Shown in pieces: positions 45,337 through 54,129 of a DNA stretch of 64,000 nt. Origin of the DNA: Parvibaculum indicum (lineage in GTDB: Bacteria > Pseudomonadota > Alphaproteobacteria > Parvibaculales > Parvibaculaceae); assembly GCF_011762095.1 (NCBI RefSeq), contig NZ_JAASQO010000004.1:124001-188000 (forward strand). The letters are read 5' to 3'. Within the stretch, counting starts at the first letter, position 1. The number at the start of each line of letters is the position of its first letter. The notes under the pieces are model-generated. The model did not search any database. It saw only the letters and a program-made list of their open reading frames with translations, and was not told the DNA's origin. Made by a program: the position numbers and the translations under genes.

Positions 45337-46350
45337 ATGCGAGCGATGGAAATTCAGGGCGATTTCGGCATCGACAATCTGAAACTTGCCGAGCGCGAAA
45401 CGACGAAGGCCGGACCGGGGGAGGTCGTTATCCGCATGAAGGCCGCCTCGCTCAACTATCGCGATCTTGCGACCGTTGCGGCGATTCACGGCATCCGGGG
45501 ACAGCTTCCGCTCGTGCCCCTGTCGGATGGTTGCGGCGAAGTCGTGAAAACCGGCGAGGGCGTTACGCGTGTGAAGACAGGCGATCGGGTCGCGCCGGGC
45601 TTCTTTCAAGGATGGTTTTCCGGCGAGCCCACCATGGAGGCTCTAGGGACTTCCCTGGGCGGGCCGATCGACGGTTGCGCGCAGGACTATATGCGCCTGT
45701 CGGCAGAGGGCGTGTCGAAGGCGCCCGACAATCTGTCCGACGAGGAGGTTGCATGTCTGCCATGCGCCGGGCTGACGGCGTGGCGTGCCTTGATGGTCGA
45801 GGGCCGGGTGAAGCCGGGCGATACGGTGCTGGTGCAGGGTACGGGCGGCGTGTCCATCTTTGCGCTGCAATTCGCCAAGGCGGCGGGTGCGCGGGTGATC
45901 GTTACCTCCTCGTCGGATGCAAAGCTCGAGCGTGCGGGGGAACTCGGCGCCGACATGTTCATCAACTATGCCAAGACACCGGATTGGGCGACGGAGACAC
46001 GCAAACTCACCGGCGGGCGGGGCGTCGATCACATCGTGGAAGTCGGCGGTGCCGAAACCTTCCAGCAGTCCATCATGGCGGCGCGCCTTGGCGGGCATAT
46101 CGCGGTGATCGGCCTTCTGTCGGGCGTGATGAAGGATCTCAATGTCGCGGCGATCTTCTCGCAAAACCTCAAGATCAGCGGCATCACGGTGGGCAGCCGG
46201 ACAATGTTCGAGGAAATGTCGCGAGCCATTGTCGCCAACGACATTCATCCCGTGATCGATAAACGCTTCGGCCTGGAGGATGCGCAGGAGGCATTCCGGA
46301 CAATGGAGAGCGCCTCGCATTTCGGCAAGATCGTGCTTAATCACGTTTGA
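45337..46350 (+). CDS. Zinc-independent MDR-family NAD(P)H alcohol dehydrogenase/quinone reductase
   Basis: A 337-residue medium-chain reductase (QGTGGVSIFALQFAKAAGARVIVTSSSDAKLERAGELGAD, GLTAWRALM). The structural and catalytic zinc cysteines of alcohol dehydrogenases are absent; the family includes quinone oxidoreductases and alkenal reductases. ATG 45337 follows AGGGAGAA. It stands alone between the dioxygenase and the epimerase genes. Confidence 0.85.
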   Translation: MRAMEIQGDFGIDNLKLAERETTKAGPGEVVIRMKAASLNYRDLATVAAIHGIRGQLPLVPLSDGCGEVVKTGEGVTRVKTGDRVAPGFFQGWFSGEPTMEALGTSLGGPIDGCAQDYMRLSAEGVSKAPDNLSDEEVACLPCAGLTAWRALMVEGRVKPGDTVLVQGTGGVSIFALQFAKAAGARVIVTSSSDAKLERAGELGADMFINYAKTPDWATETRKLTGGRGVDHIVEVGGAETFQQSIMAARLGGHIAVIGLLSGVMKDLNVAAIFSQNLKISGITVGSRTMFEEMSRAIVANDIHPVIDKRFGLEDAQEAFRTMESASHFGKIVLNHV

Positions 46351-46377
46351 TCGGGGTCTGCCTGGTCGGTGGCGGGG

Positions 46378-47358
46378 TCAGCCCCAGAGTTCAGGCTCGG
46401 GCGGGTGAACCTCGCTGCCGTCATAGCGCAGAGACGGTGCGCGGTCCCTGGCCAAAAGGAGCGGGCCGTCAAGATCGACGAACTCCGCGCGTTGTGCCAG
46501 CAGCATGGCGGGGGCCATGGCAAGCGATGTTGCGACCATGCAGCCGACCATGACGCGCAGGCCGCGTCTTTCCGCGCAACGCAGCACGGCGAGCGCTTCG
46601 GTCAGACCACCGGTCTTGTCCAGCTTGACGTTCACATAGTCGTAAAGGCCGACCAGACGGCGCATGCCCTCGAGGCCATGCGCGGATTCGTCGGCGCAAA
46701 GGGGAATGGGGGACTCGATTCCGCGTAGTGCCTCATCGTCCTTGGCGGGTAGCGGCTGTTCGATCAGGCTGACACCGAGCTTTGCAAGTTCGCTTGCGAG
46801 AGGGCGCACCTCGTCCGGTGTCCAGGCTTCATTGGCGTCGACAATAAGGGCCGGGCTGGGGGCGCCCTCGCGCACGGCTCGCAGGCGGTCGATGTCGTTG
46901 CCGCCGCCCATCTTGATCTTCAGCAAAGGACGGTCCGAGGCGCGCCGTGCCGCTTCGCGCATGGCATCCGGTTCGTCGAGGCTGATCGTGTAGGCGGTGC
47001 GCCGGGGCAGAGGTTTCGGCAGTCCGGCGAGCTGCCAGGCGCGTTGGCCGGTTTTCTTCGCCTCTAAATCCCACAACGCGCAGTCGATGGCATTGCGCGC
47101 CGCGCCGCGCGGCATGGCGCGCTGGAGGGCCTCCCGGCTCAGCCCGTCCCGCAAGGCCGCTTCCTGGGCACGGATGGCGGCGATCACTTCCTTTTCGTTT
47201 TCGCCATAGCGCAAATAGGGGACGCATTCCCCCCGGCCGGCGAAACCGCCTTCCTCGATCGTTACGGAAATGGTTCGAGCTTCCGTCTTGGAGCCTCGCG
47301 AGATGACGAAGGCCTCTCGCAATGGCCAAGACTCGGCTTCGATATAGACGGTTCGCAT
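46378..47358 (-). CDS. Dipeptide epimerase (L-Ala-D/L-Glu epimerase-like)
   Basis: A 326-residue enolase-superfamily enzyme. The catalytic Lys pair is LKIKMGG (KxK), with metal ligands IVDANEAW (Asp), LIEQPL (Glu) and ADESAH (Asp), and the second-half Lys in VNVKLDKTGG. This matches the L-Ala-D/L-Glu epimerase of peptidoglycan recycling (YcjG). The frame is open upstream; ATG 47358 is chosen. Confidence 0.9.
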   Translation of the reverse strand: MRTVYIEAESWPLREAFVISRGSKTEARTISVTIEEGGFAGRGECVPYLRYGENEKEVIAAIRAQEAALRDGLSREALQRAMPRGAARNAIDCALWDLEAKKTGQRAWQLAGLPKPLPRRTAYTISLDEPDAMREAARRASDRPLLKIKMGGGNDIDRLRAVREGAPSPALIVDANEAWTPDEVRPLASELAKLGVSLIEQPLPAKDDEALRGIESPIPLCADESAHGLEGMRRLVGLYDYVNVKLDKTGGLTEALAVLRCAERRGLRVMVGCMVATSLAMAPAMLLAQRAEFVDLDGPLLLARDRAPSLRYDGSEVHPPEPELWG

Positions 47359-47508
47359 CGGATATCGTGTGTGATCTGACGTAAAAAGGGAGTCGAGCGG
47401 GGATAATCGCGTTAAAGTTGCATAACGCCAAGAACTGAATTGGCACAACGGATATATGCCGAATGTGGCCGAAAGCAGTCCGGCTGTATAGAAGGGGTAA
47501 TCGCCGCG

Positions 47509-49746
47509 TCAGATGCGGCCTGCGAACCAGGCACCGTTCCAGTTATCGCCTGGCGGGTTTTCCTGATAGTAGGCGATGCGACTTTCGTAAAAATCGTAGA
47601 GCGTGGGAATGGCGCCGTTGAGTTTGCGGCATTCCGCGATGGCGGCTTTCGCCTCGTTCCAGCGCTGGTTGCGATAGGCAGCGAAGATCAGCGCATGCGC
47701 TTCCTGAAGGGCGCGGAATTTCGGGTTGGCGCGCATGATGGGATCGCCCAGCAGTGCGAAGACGCGGCGGCCTTCGGGGTGGCGCGGGGTCGAGACGAGA
47801 TCGATTTCCAGAAGGGCATAGCGGTCGCCCACCGCCTTTTGCGAGCCTTCGCCGACAATGATGGCGGGGCCGAAATGGCGGGCGTTCTTTTGCAGATAGG
47901 CGGCAAATCCCACAGGTTCGCCCATCACGCCGTAGTCGAAGCGCTGGATCGCGCCAAGATTGCCGGTAATGGCCGGGCCGGTATCGATGCCGATGGACAG
48001 GCTGAGCGGCACATGGCTCAGATGCTGCCGGCGCGCGTCTTCTTCGAGGAATTCGTTTAGCGCTTCCAGGTTTTCGACCATGCGCAGCGCCGCGTCGCAG
48101 CCCTTGGAGGCATGGTTGGGCGCATCGAGCGGCGCGTTCCAGATCGCATAAAGCGTGTCGCCCACATTGCGGTCCACCATGCCGTTGCGTTCCAGCACGA
48201 TCTTGGTCATGGGCGAGAAGAAGCGGTTCAGAATGTCGGCATAGGCTGCAGGGTCTTCCAGATAGCGGTCCGAGATCACGTTGAAACCGCGCAGGCCCAC
48301 CACGACCGATGTCACGTCGCGAAGCTGACCCTCCGACCGGATAAGTTTGGGGTGGGCCTTCACCTTGGCCAGCCCCGCTTCCGACAGGCGGTTGCCGAAC
48401 TGGGTTTCGAGGAAACGGATCTGGTCCTCGGTGTGAAGTCGTGTCATCAGCCCGCCCGTCAGCCAGACGATCAGCAGGGTGACGCTCGCTAGTGCCGGGT
48501 CGATAAGCCAGCGGTGCATGTCGAAGGCGTACCAGGAACCATAGGCGGCGCCGCCGATCAGGATCAGTGTGAAGGCCAGGCTCCAGCGGAAGCGGAGTTG
48601 GGTCACCGCTACGATCACCAATACGCCGGCCAGGAAAATGAAGGCCTGTTCGGCGGTCGTGGCCCAGCCCGGCCGGGTCAGGAATACGCCGTCCGCGATC
48701 TGGTCGATCGCATTCGCCATAATCTCGCCGCTCGCCATGGGAATGCCGATGGGCGTGCCGTAGAGCAGGCGCTTGCCGTTGACGGAGACGCCGACCACGG
48801 CGATCCGGTCCTCGAAGGAGGGGATGTCGGAGGCCCCGGTGAGAATTTTCCAGGCCGGAACGGCAAGCCGCGAGTCCGCCTTGCCGAAATAGAGGCGGAG
48901 GCTGCCGTCCTTGAGCGTGACGACATCGAGATCGGTACCGGCGAGTTCCACATGGGAAACGCCCGGTTCGAGATCGAAAGAAAGACCGTTGGCCGGTTCG
49001 GAAACGATGCTGCGATAGCCCGTCGCCCCGCGCGAGACGCGAAGCGCTTCCAGCGCATTCGAGGGATAGAGTGTGCCGTCGATTTCGGTCAGCGCGGGAA
49101 TGGAATGGACCGTTTCTCCGGCTTCCTGCGCGGGGATCGTGGCGCCGATGCCGTCGGCAATCGCTTCAATTTGGGGCAGGGTCGGACGCCAGTCACCGAA
49201 CTGCGGCACATAATGGCGCGGGTCGCCGCCTGTCATGTCGAGCGGCGCGACAAGGCGTGGTTTACGCGGCGGATGTAGGGAGGGCAGGCCCGGCGTGAAA
49301 CTGGCGACGAGCCTGGCGTCCTTCACGGCATTTTCGAGCTGGTCCGCGCTTTTGGGCAGCCGGCTGTCGAGCCCTTCGGGGAGGAATCCCCAGAGTTTGC
49401 GTAATTCGCCGGGCGAGGTCGGGTCGGGCTCGGAAACCGGCATATCGAGCAGGATGGTGCGCGCGCCCTCTTTTTCAAGCGCTTCGAGCAGGGTGGCCAG
49501 GCGCTTTTGCGGCCAGGGCCAGGCGCCGAAGCGGCTGGAGGTTTCGGCGTCGATATCCACATAAACGGCGTGCGGGCCACCGGCCGAGGGCGTTCGCGGC
49601 AGGATTTGCTGATAGCCGTCGAACACCAGATTCCGCAGATAGCTGCCGGCTCCTCCCATGTCGTAGATCGACACAAGAAGGGCGAGCACCAGGACCAGCC
49701 CCGGCAGCAACGCAGACAGTCTTCGGAACGTGGGTGTCGGATTCAT
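47509..49746 (-). CDS. CHASE2-domain protein with degenerate class III cyclase domain
   Basis: A 745-residue membrane receptor. One N-terminal helix (about 15-30), a CHASE2 extracellular sensor (about 35-345), three helices (about 365-430) and a class III adenylate/guanylate cyclase homology domain (about 475-660). The cyclase half keeps the second metal Asp (NVGDTLYAIWNAP), but the first metal Asp position reads VVVGLRGFN instead of F-x-D-x-RGF. The helix that carries the Asn and Arg of VNLAARL reads EPVGFAAYLQ. ATG 49746. Probably a non-cyclising sensor. Confidence 0.85.
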   Translation of the reverse strand: MNPTPTFRRLSALLPGLVLVLALLVSIYDMGGAGSYLRNLVFDGYQQILPRTPSAGGPHAVYVDIDAETSSRFGAWPWPQKRLATLLEALEKEGARTILLDMPVSEPDPTSPGELRKLWGFLPEGLDSRLPKSADQLENAVKDARLVASFTPGLPSLHPPRKPRLVAPLDMTGGDPRHYVPQFGDWRPTLPQIEAIADGIGATIPAQEAGETVHSIPALTEIDGTLYPSNALEALRVSRGATGYRSIVSEPANGLSFDLEPGVSHVELAGTDLDVVTLKDGSLRLYFGKADSRLAVPAWKILTGASDIPSFEDRIAVVGVSVNGKRLLYGTPIGIPMASGEIMANAIDQIADGVFLTRPGWATTAEQAFIFLAGVLVIVAVTQLRFRWSLAFTLILIGGAAYGSWYAFDMHRWLIDPALASVTLLIVWLTGGLMTRLHTEDQIRFLETQFGNRLSEAGLAKVKAHPKLIRSEGQLRDVTSVVVGLRGFNVISDRYLEDPAAYADILNRFFSPMTKIVLERNGMVDRNVGDTLYAIWNAPLDAPNHASKGCDAALRMVENLEALNEFLEEDARRQHLSHVPLSLSIGIDTGPAITGNLGAIQRFDYGVMGEPVGFAAYLQKNARHFGPAIIVGEGSQKAVGDRYALLEIDLVSTPRHPEGRRVFALLGDPIMRANPKFRALQEAHALIFAAYRNQRWNEAKAAIAECRKLNGAIPTLYDFYESRIAYYQENPPGDNWNGAWFAGRI

Positions 49747-49887
49747 GCTTTCTTGCCAGCCCCGGAGCGGACCCCCGGTCCACTTCAAATGCCCTAAATT
49801 GATCGATATTGCGAGCATTCTGTCCCGATCCGGGACGACGGCCCACCTCTCCGCAGTCGAGTTGCATCTTCCGTTCCATAAACGCGT

Positions 49888-49918
49888 AAAAGAAAAGGGC
49901 CCCGCAGAGGGGCCCTTT
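49888..49918 (-). terminator. Rho-independent terminator of the cytochrome c gene
   Basis: On the minus strand a perfect 10-bp stem AAAGGGCCCC/GGGGCCCTTT with a 5-nt loop is followed by TTTTCTTTT (49896-49888). It lies 39 bp after the cytochrome c stop. Confidence 0.9.
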
Positions 49919-49956
49919 CATGTCGGCAAATGCTTGCCTGAATATGGCGGAGTGGC

Positions 49957-50385
49957 TCATTCCTGGGGAAGGCCGCCTGCCTCCTGGATCAGATAGGTGA
50001 TCAGGTCGTCGCGGTCCTTTTCTTTCTTCAGGCCGGGAAAGGACATGAAGGTGCCCGGTACGTCCTTCCGGGGGTTCTCCAGATAGACGAACATCAGGTC
50101 CGGGGTCCATTCCTCGTGTTCTCCGCCGAATTTCTTCATCCCGTCGGAATATTTGTAGCCTTCATGGGTGGCGATACCGCGCGTGAAAATGCCGTAAAGG
50201 TTCGGTCCGACGCGATTCGGCCCGCCTTCATTGACGGTGTGACATGCCTTGCAGAGCTTGAAGACCTTTTCGCCATGTTTGGCGTCGCCGCTGGTGAAGC
50301 CGCCATCCGCTGCGATAGCGGGGGCTGCGAAACTTGCCGCCAGTACCAGAGCCGCCGTGCCTTTCAGCCATTTCTCGAAACGCAT
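49957..50385 (-). CDS. Class I cytochrome c (c2/c550-like)
   Basis: A 142-residue periplasmic cytochrome. Signal peptide MRFEKWLKGTAALVLAASFA (cleavage near AIA-AD), heme motif CKACH (Cys-x-x-Cys-His), and the Met ligand in GTFMSFPGL. Soluble electron carrier between the bc1 complex and oxidases or other acceptors. ATG 50385; the frame is open upstream. Confidence 0.94.
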   Translation of the reverse strand: MRFEKWLKGTAALVLAASFAAPAIAADGGFTSGDAKHGEKVFKLCKACHTVNEGGPNRVGPNLYGIFTRGIATHEGYKYSDGMKKFGGEHEEWTPDLMFVYLENPRKDVPGTFMSFPGLKKEKDRDDLITYLIQEAGGLPQE

Positions 50386-50578
50386 GATCTTTCCCTTCCT
50401 CAAGCATGCCAGGCAGAGACCCGGACAATTCTTTCTCGTCCGCCGAGAGGCGGTCTGTCTGGAACCTAAACCTGAACCGTGCCAAGTGCATGCGTCAAAC
50501 TGGCGCGCCTTGCCCTTGCGCGGCCCCGTGCGGACCGTCAAAGTGGCGCCATCGCCAAATATTACATCCGAGTCACCA

Positions 50579-51754
50579 TTGGGCATTTTTAGACGCCAGC
50601 AGAAAAACCAGCCCGATCCGGAGGGAGCGGCCCATATTTCCCTTGAGGAAGACGGGGATATGCTGGTTTTCAGGGCATCCGGCGAGTGGGTGGTGGCCGC
50701 CGTTTCCGGCGTCGACCGACAATTGCGCGATATCGATGCCGGGCACGGAAGGGTGAAACAGGCGGTTTTCGATCTCGGCGAGGTGACACGCTTCGATACG
50801 TCCGCCGCGGTGATCCTGTCGCGTTGCGCCTATGCGCTGGAACAGGGCGGGGCCCGGATCGAATTCAGGAACCTCAACGAGGCCCAGTCCCTGCTCCTCG
50901 ACAAGCTGGCGCAGGACGGTCCGCCCGAGCCGGTCGAAAAGCATGATGTCGGCCTCTATGCCCATGTGGCCGGCAATATGGGCGATGCCGTTCTCGCGGT
51001 CAGCCGCGAGACGGTGGGTATCGTCGAGTTTCTCGGCGACGTCGTTGCCGCTGTGGGGCGAACGATCAGGCGGCCCGCGCGTCTGCGCTGGGTGCCGTTC
51101 GTCTATCACATGGAGAGGGCGGGCTTCGACGCGCTACCGCTCATCTGTCTCCTGACCTTCCTGATCGGCGCCGTGCTGGCGCAGCAGGGGGCGACGCAGC
51201 TTGCGAAATTCGGCGCGGATTATTTCACCGTCAACATGGTGACCATCGTTTTTCTCCGGGAAGTCGGGCTGTTGCTGACGGCTATCATCGTGGCGGGCCG
51301 ATCGGGCAGCGCGTTCACCGCGGAAATCGGATCGATGAAGATGCGCGAGGAAATTGACGCCATGCGCACGCTCGGCCTCGACCCGATGGACATGCTCATT
51401 CTTCCGCGCGTGCTGGCGCTGGTCGTCACGCTGCCCATGCTCGCCTTCGTGGCCGATCTGATGGGGCTTCTCGGCGGCGGGGTCGTTTCCTATTTCATGC
51501 TCGGCATGTCGCCCGGCCTTTATATCGACAGGGTTCGGGACGCGGCGGACTTCTGGACATTCGCCGTCGGTATCATCAAGGCGCCTTTCATGGCCGCGCT
51601 GATTGCGATGGTCGGGTGCCGGGCGGGACTGCTCGTTACCGGCAGCGCGGAATCGGTCGGCCAGCAGACCACGCATTCGGTGGTTCGCTCCATTTTCCTC
51701 GTCATCATCGTCGATGCGATATTCGCGATGTTCTTCACAGCGGTGGGAGTGTAG
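50579..51754 (+). CDS. mlaE: MlaE-type ABC permease with N-terminal STAS domain
   Basis: An approximately 391-residue fusion: residues about 20-110 form a STAS/MlaB-like domain (VSGVDRQLRDIDAGHG, VTRFDTSAAVILSRCAYALEQGGARIEF), and about 130-390 form the MlaE permease (VVAAVGRTIRRPARLRW, FGADYFTVNMVTIVFLREVGLLLTAIIVAGRSGSAFTAEIGSMKMREEIDAMRTLGLDP). In E. coli MlaB and MlaE are separate. Start uncertain: TTG 50579 is used; GTG 50543 or ATG 50660 are alternatives. Confidence 0.88.
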   Translation: MGIFRRQQKNQPDPEGAAHISLEEDGDMLVFRASGEWVVAAVSGVDRQLRDIDAGHGRVKQAVFDLGEVTRFDTSAAVILSRCAYALEQGGARIEFRNLNEAQSLLLDKLAQDGPPEPVEKHDVGLYAHVAGNMGDAVLAVSRETVGIVEFLGDVVAAVGRTIRRPARLRWVPFVYHMERAGFDALPLICLLTFLIGAVLAQQGATQLAKFGADYFTVNMVTIVFLREVGLLLTAIIVAGRSGSAFTAEIGSMKMREEIDAMRTLGLDPMDMLILPRVLALVVTLPMLAFVADLMGLLGGGVVSYFMLGMSPGLYIDRVRDAADFWTFAVGIIKAPFMAALIAMVGCRAGLLVTGSAESVGQQTTHSVVRSIFLVIIVDAIFAMFFTAVGV

Positions 51755-51757
51755 GGC

Positions 51758-52534
51758 ATGAGCGCCGGTACCGGGGATAACATCATCGAAGTGGAAGGCC
51801 TCGGTACGCGGTTCGGCGACAATGTCATCCATGAAAATCTCGACCTTCAGGTGAAGCGCGGCGAAGTCATCGGCATTGTCGGCGGCTCGGGCACGGGAAA
51901 ATCCGTCCTGTTGCGAACGATCCTCGGGCTCAAGAAACCGGATCAGGGACGGATTCGCGTCTTCGGGGAATATCTGCAGGACATGCCCGAGGCGGAGCGG
52001 CGGGCCTATGAGCGGCGCTGGGGCGTGCTCTTTCAGGATGGCGCGCTGTTTTCTGCGCTCACCGTCGCACAGAACGTGCAGGTGCCCTATCGGGAGCATC
52101 TTCACATGGAAGCGGATTTGATGGACGAACTGGCTGCCGCCAAGATCCGGATGTCGGGACTGCCCGCCAATGCATGTTCCCTTTATCCCTCGGAACTGTC
52201 GGGCGGGATGCGCAAGAGGGCGGGGCTTGCCCGGGCGCTGGCGCTCGATCCGGAAATCCTCTTTCTCGACGAGCCGACGGCCGGGCTCGACCCCATCGGC
52301 GCTGCCGCGTTCGATGAACTGATCGGCGATCTGAAGCGGACTCTGGGGCTTACCGTCTTCATGGTCACGCATGACCTCGACTCGCTTTATGCGATCTGTG
52401 ACAGAATTGCGGTGCTGGCGGAGCGCCAAGTTATCCTCGTCGGGACGGTGGAGGATATGCTGGTGAGCGACCACCCGTGGATTCACGAATATTTCCACGG
52501 TCCCCGTGCGCGGGCCGCCCTCAAGGAAAGCTGA
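51758..52534 (+). CDS. mlaF: MlaF-type ABC ATPase
   Basis: A 258-residue ABC ATPase with Walker A GGSGTGKSVLL, Q-loop LFQDGALFSALT, signature LSGGMRKRAGLARALAL and Walker B ILFLDEPTAGLDP. The LSGGM signature and the sequence GDLKRTLGLTVFMVTHDLDSL are typical of MlaF. ATG 51758 is 3 bp after the permease stop. Energises lipid transport across the inner membrane. Confidence 0.93.
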   Translation: MSAGTGDNIIEVEGLGTRFGDNVIHENLDLQVKRGEVIGIVGGSGTGKSVLLRTILGLKKPDQGRIRVFGEYLQDMPEAERRAYERRWGVLFQDGALFSALTVAQNVQVPYREHLHMEADLMDELAAAKIRMSGLPANACSLYPSELSGGMRKRAGLARALALDPEILFLDEPTAGLDPIGAAAFDELIGDLKRTLGLTVFMVTHDLDSLYAICDRIAVLAERQVILVGTVEDMLVSDHPWIHEYFHGPRARAALKES

Positions 52535-52557
52535 GCGAAGGGCAAGGAGCTAAGCTC

Positions 52558-53466
52558 ATGGAGATCAAAAGCAACAATGTGCTGATCGGCACTTTCACGC
52601 TCATTGTCGTCTTCGGCGTTTTCCTGTTCGTCATGTGGCTGAGCCGCGTGCAGGTGAACCAGCAATATGACGAGTATGAAATCGTTTTCGACGGATCGGT
52701 TTCCGGCCTGAGCGTCGGCGGATCGGTGCAGTATAACGGTTTGCCGGTAGGGACGGTGCGCGATCTTCACCTGATGGAGAACAACCCGAACAAGGTCGTC
52801 GCGCTTGTCCGCGTGGATGCGCGCACGCCCGTCAAAGAAGATTCCATCGCTCAGCTGGAGCTGGCCGGTATTACGGGTGTCGCCTTCATTCAGCTTTCGG
52901 GCGGCAGTCCCAATTCGCCGCCGCTGGAGGCGAAGGGCGATCAGTATTACCCGGTCATCAAGGCCGAACAGAGCACACTGCAGGAAATAGCCACCGCTGC
53001 GCCGAAGACGCTGCAGAAGATCGACAAGCTGGTGTCGTCGCTTCGCGATATTGTCGACGAAAACCGGGCCTCGGTGAAAGGTACGCTGCAGAATCTGGAG
53101 AAGATGAGCAAGGTGATGGCCGATGGCAGTTCCGACATGAAGAAGGCCATAACGGAATTGTCGGAGGCGTCGGTTCACCTGAACAACATCAGCCGCAATG
53201 CGGACAATCTGGTGGCGGGCGACGGGAAACAACTCGTCGCCGAAGCGCGCAAGGCGGTGGAGTCCTACCGCAAGGTCGGGGAACAGCTCGACCGGATGAT
53301 GGAGGCGAGCGGTCCGGCGGTTAGCGACGGCATGCAGCAATTGCCGCAGCTTATTGCCGAAACGCGGTCGCTCATTACGTCGCTCAACGGCATAGCCAAT
53401 CGGGCGCAGGACGATCCGGCGCGGTACATCATCGGCAATCGCGTGCCGGAAGTCGAAGCGAAATGA
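52558..53466 (+). CDS. mlaD: MlaD-type MCE-domain lipid-binding protein
   Basis: A 302-residue protein with an N-terminal transmembrane anchor (NNVLIGTFTLIVVFGVFLFVMWLSR), one MCE domain (YEIVFDGSVSGLSVGGSVQYNGLPVGTV, GSPNSPPLEAKGDQYYPVI) and a long C-terminal helical region. The substrate-binding component of the Mla-type system. ATG 52558 follows GGCAAGGAG. Confidence 0.93.
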   Translation: MEIKSNNVLIGTFTLIVVFGVFLFVMWLSRVQVNQQYDEYEIVFDGSVSGLSVGGSVQYNGLPVGTVRDLHLMENNPNKVVALVRVDARTPVKEDSIAQLELAGITGVAFIQLSGGSPNSPPLEAKGDQYYPVIKAEQSTLQEIATAAPKTLQKIDKLVSSLRDIVDENRASVKGTLQNLEKMSKVMADGSSDMKKAITELSEASVHLNNISRNADNLVAGDGKQLVAEARKAVESYRKVGEQLDRMMEASGPAVSDGMQQLPQLIAETRSLITSLNGIANRAQDDPARYIIGNRVPEVEAK

Positions 53467-53477
53467 GAGAGGTCAGG

Positions 53478-54113
53478 ATGAGCCGGATATCGAAAATCTT
53501 TCGTGCGACGGTCTTTGCCGCGTCTCTCGTCTCGCTCGGGGGGTGTGCGCTGGTCGATGTCGCCAGCGAGCCTGCGCCGCGTTTCTTCACGCTGACGCCG
53601 CCCGCCCTTCAATCGATGACGTCGCCGGTGCCGGCGCAGCTTTCGGTTCAGGCGTTTACGGCCAGCGCGGCGCTCGAAACCAGCCGGATCGTCTACCAGC
53701 CTTCGGAAAACGAAATCAAATATTATGCAGGCGCGCGCTGGGCGGATCAGACACCGGACATGATCCGGCGCCTGACGATCGAAACGCTCGAACGGAGCGG
53801 CGCCTTTGCCGCCGTGCTGGGCGAGGGCGCTCCGGCGAAGGCCGACTATCTGCTGAGCGGCGAAATCCGGCGCTTCGCGGCCATGCCCGCCACGGGAAAT
53901 GAAAAGCGGATCGAAGTCGTGCTGCTGACGCGACTGACCGAGAAGGGCTCGGGGCGTATCCTCGGGACGAAACTGTTTTCCGAAACCGTAACCTCGCCCG
54001 ACGGCCGCATGGACAATGTGGTAGGTGCCTATAACGCGGCGCTGGGCAATGTCCTGTCGCAGCTTTCCGCCTGGACGGCGGCGGAGCTGAAAACGGCAGA
54101 ACCGGTCGGCTGA
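53478..54113 (+). CDS. ABC transport auxiliary lipoprotein (PqiC/LptE-like)
   Basis: A 211-residue lipoprotein with lipobox LGGCA (Cys about residue 22) and the ABC-trans_aux domain (PRFFTLTPP, IVYQPSENEIKYYAGARWADQTPDMIRRL). Members sit at the end of Mla/Pqi-type operons and probably link the MCE protein to the outer membrane. ATG 53478 is used (AGGTCAGG upstream); ATG 53463 overlapping the mlaD stop is the alternative. Confidence 0.88.
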   Translation: MSRISKIFRATVFAASLVSLGGCALVDVASEPAPRFFTLTPPALQSMTSPVPAQLSVQAFTASAALETSRIVYQPSENEIKYYAGARWADQTPDMIRRLTIETLERSGAFAAVLGEGAPAKADYLLSGEIRRFAAMPATGNEKRIEVVLLTRLTEKGSGRILGTKLFSETVTSPDGRMDNVVGAYNAALGNVLSQLSAWTAAELKTAEPVG

Positions 54114-54129
54114 GCCCGACGCAGGGAGG

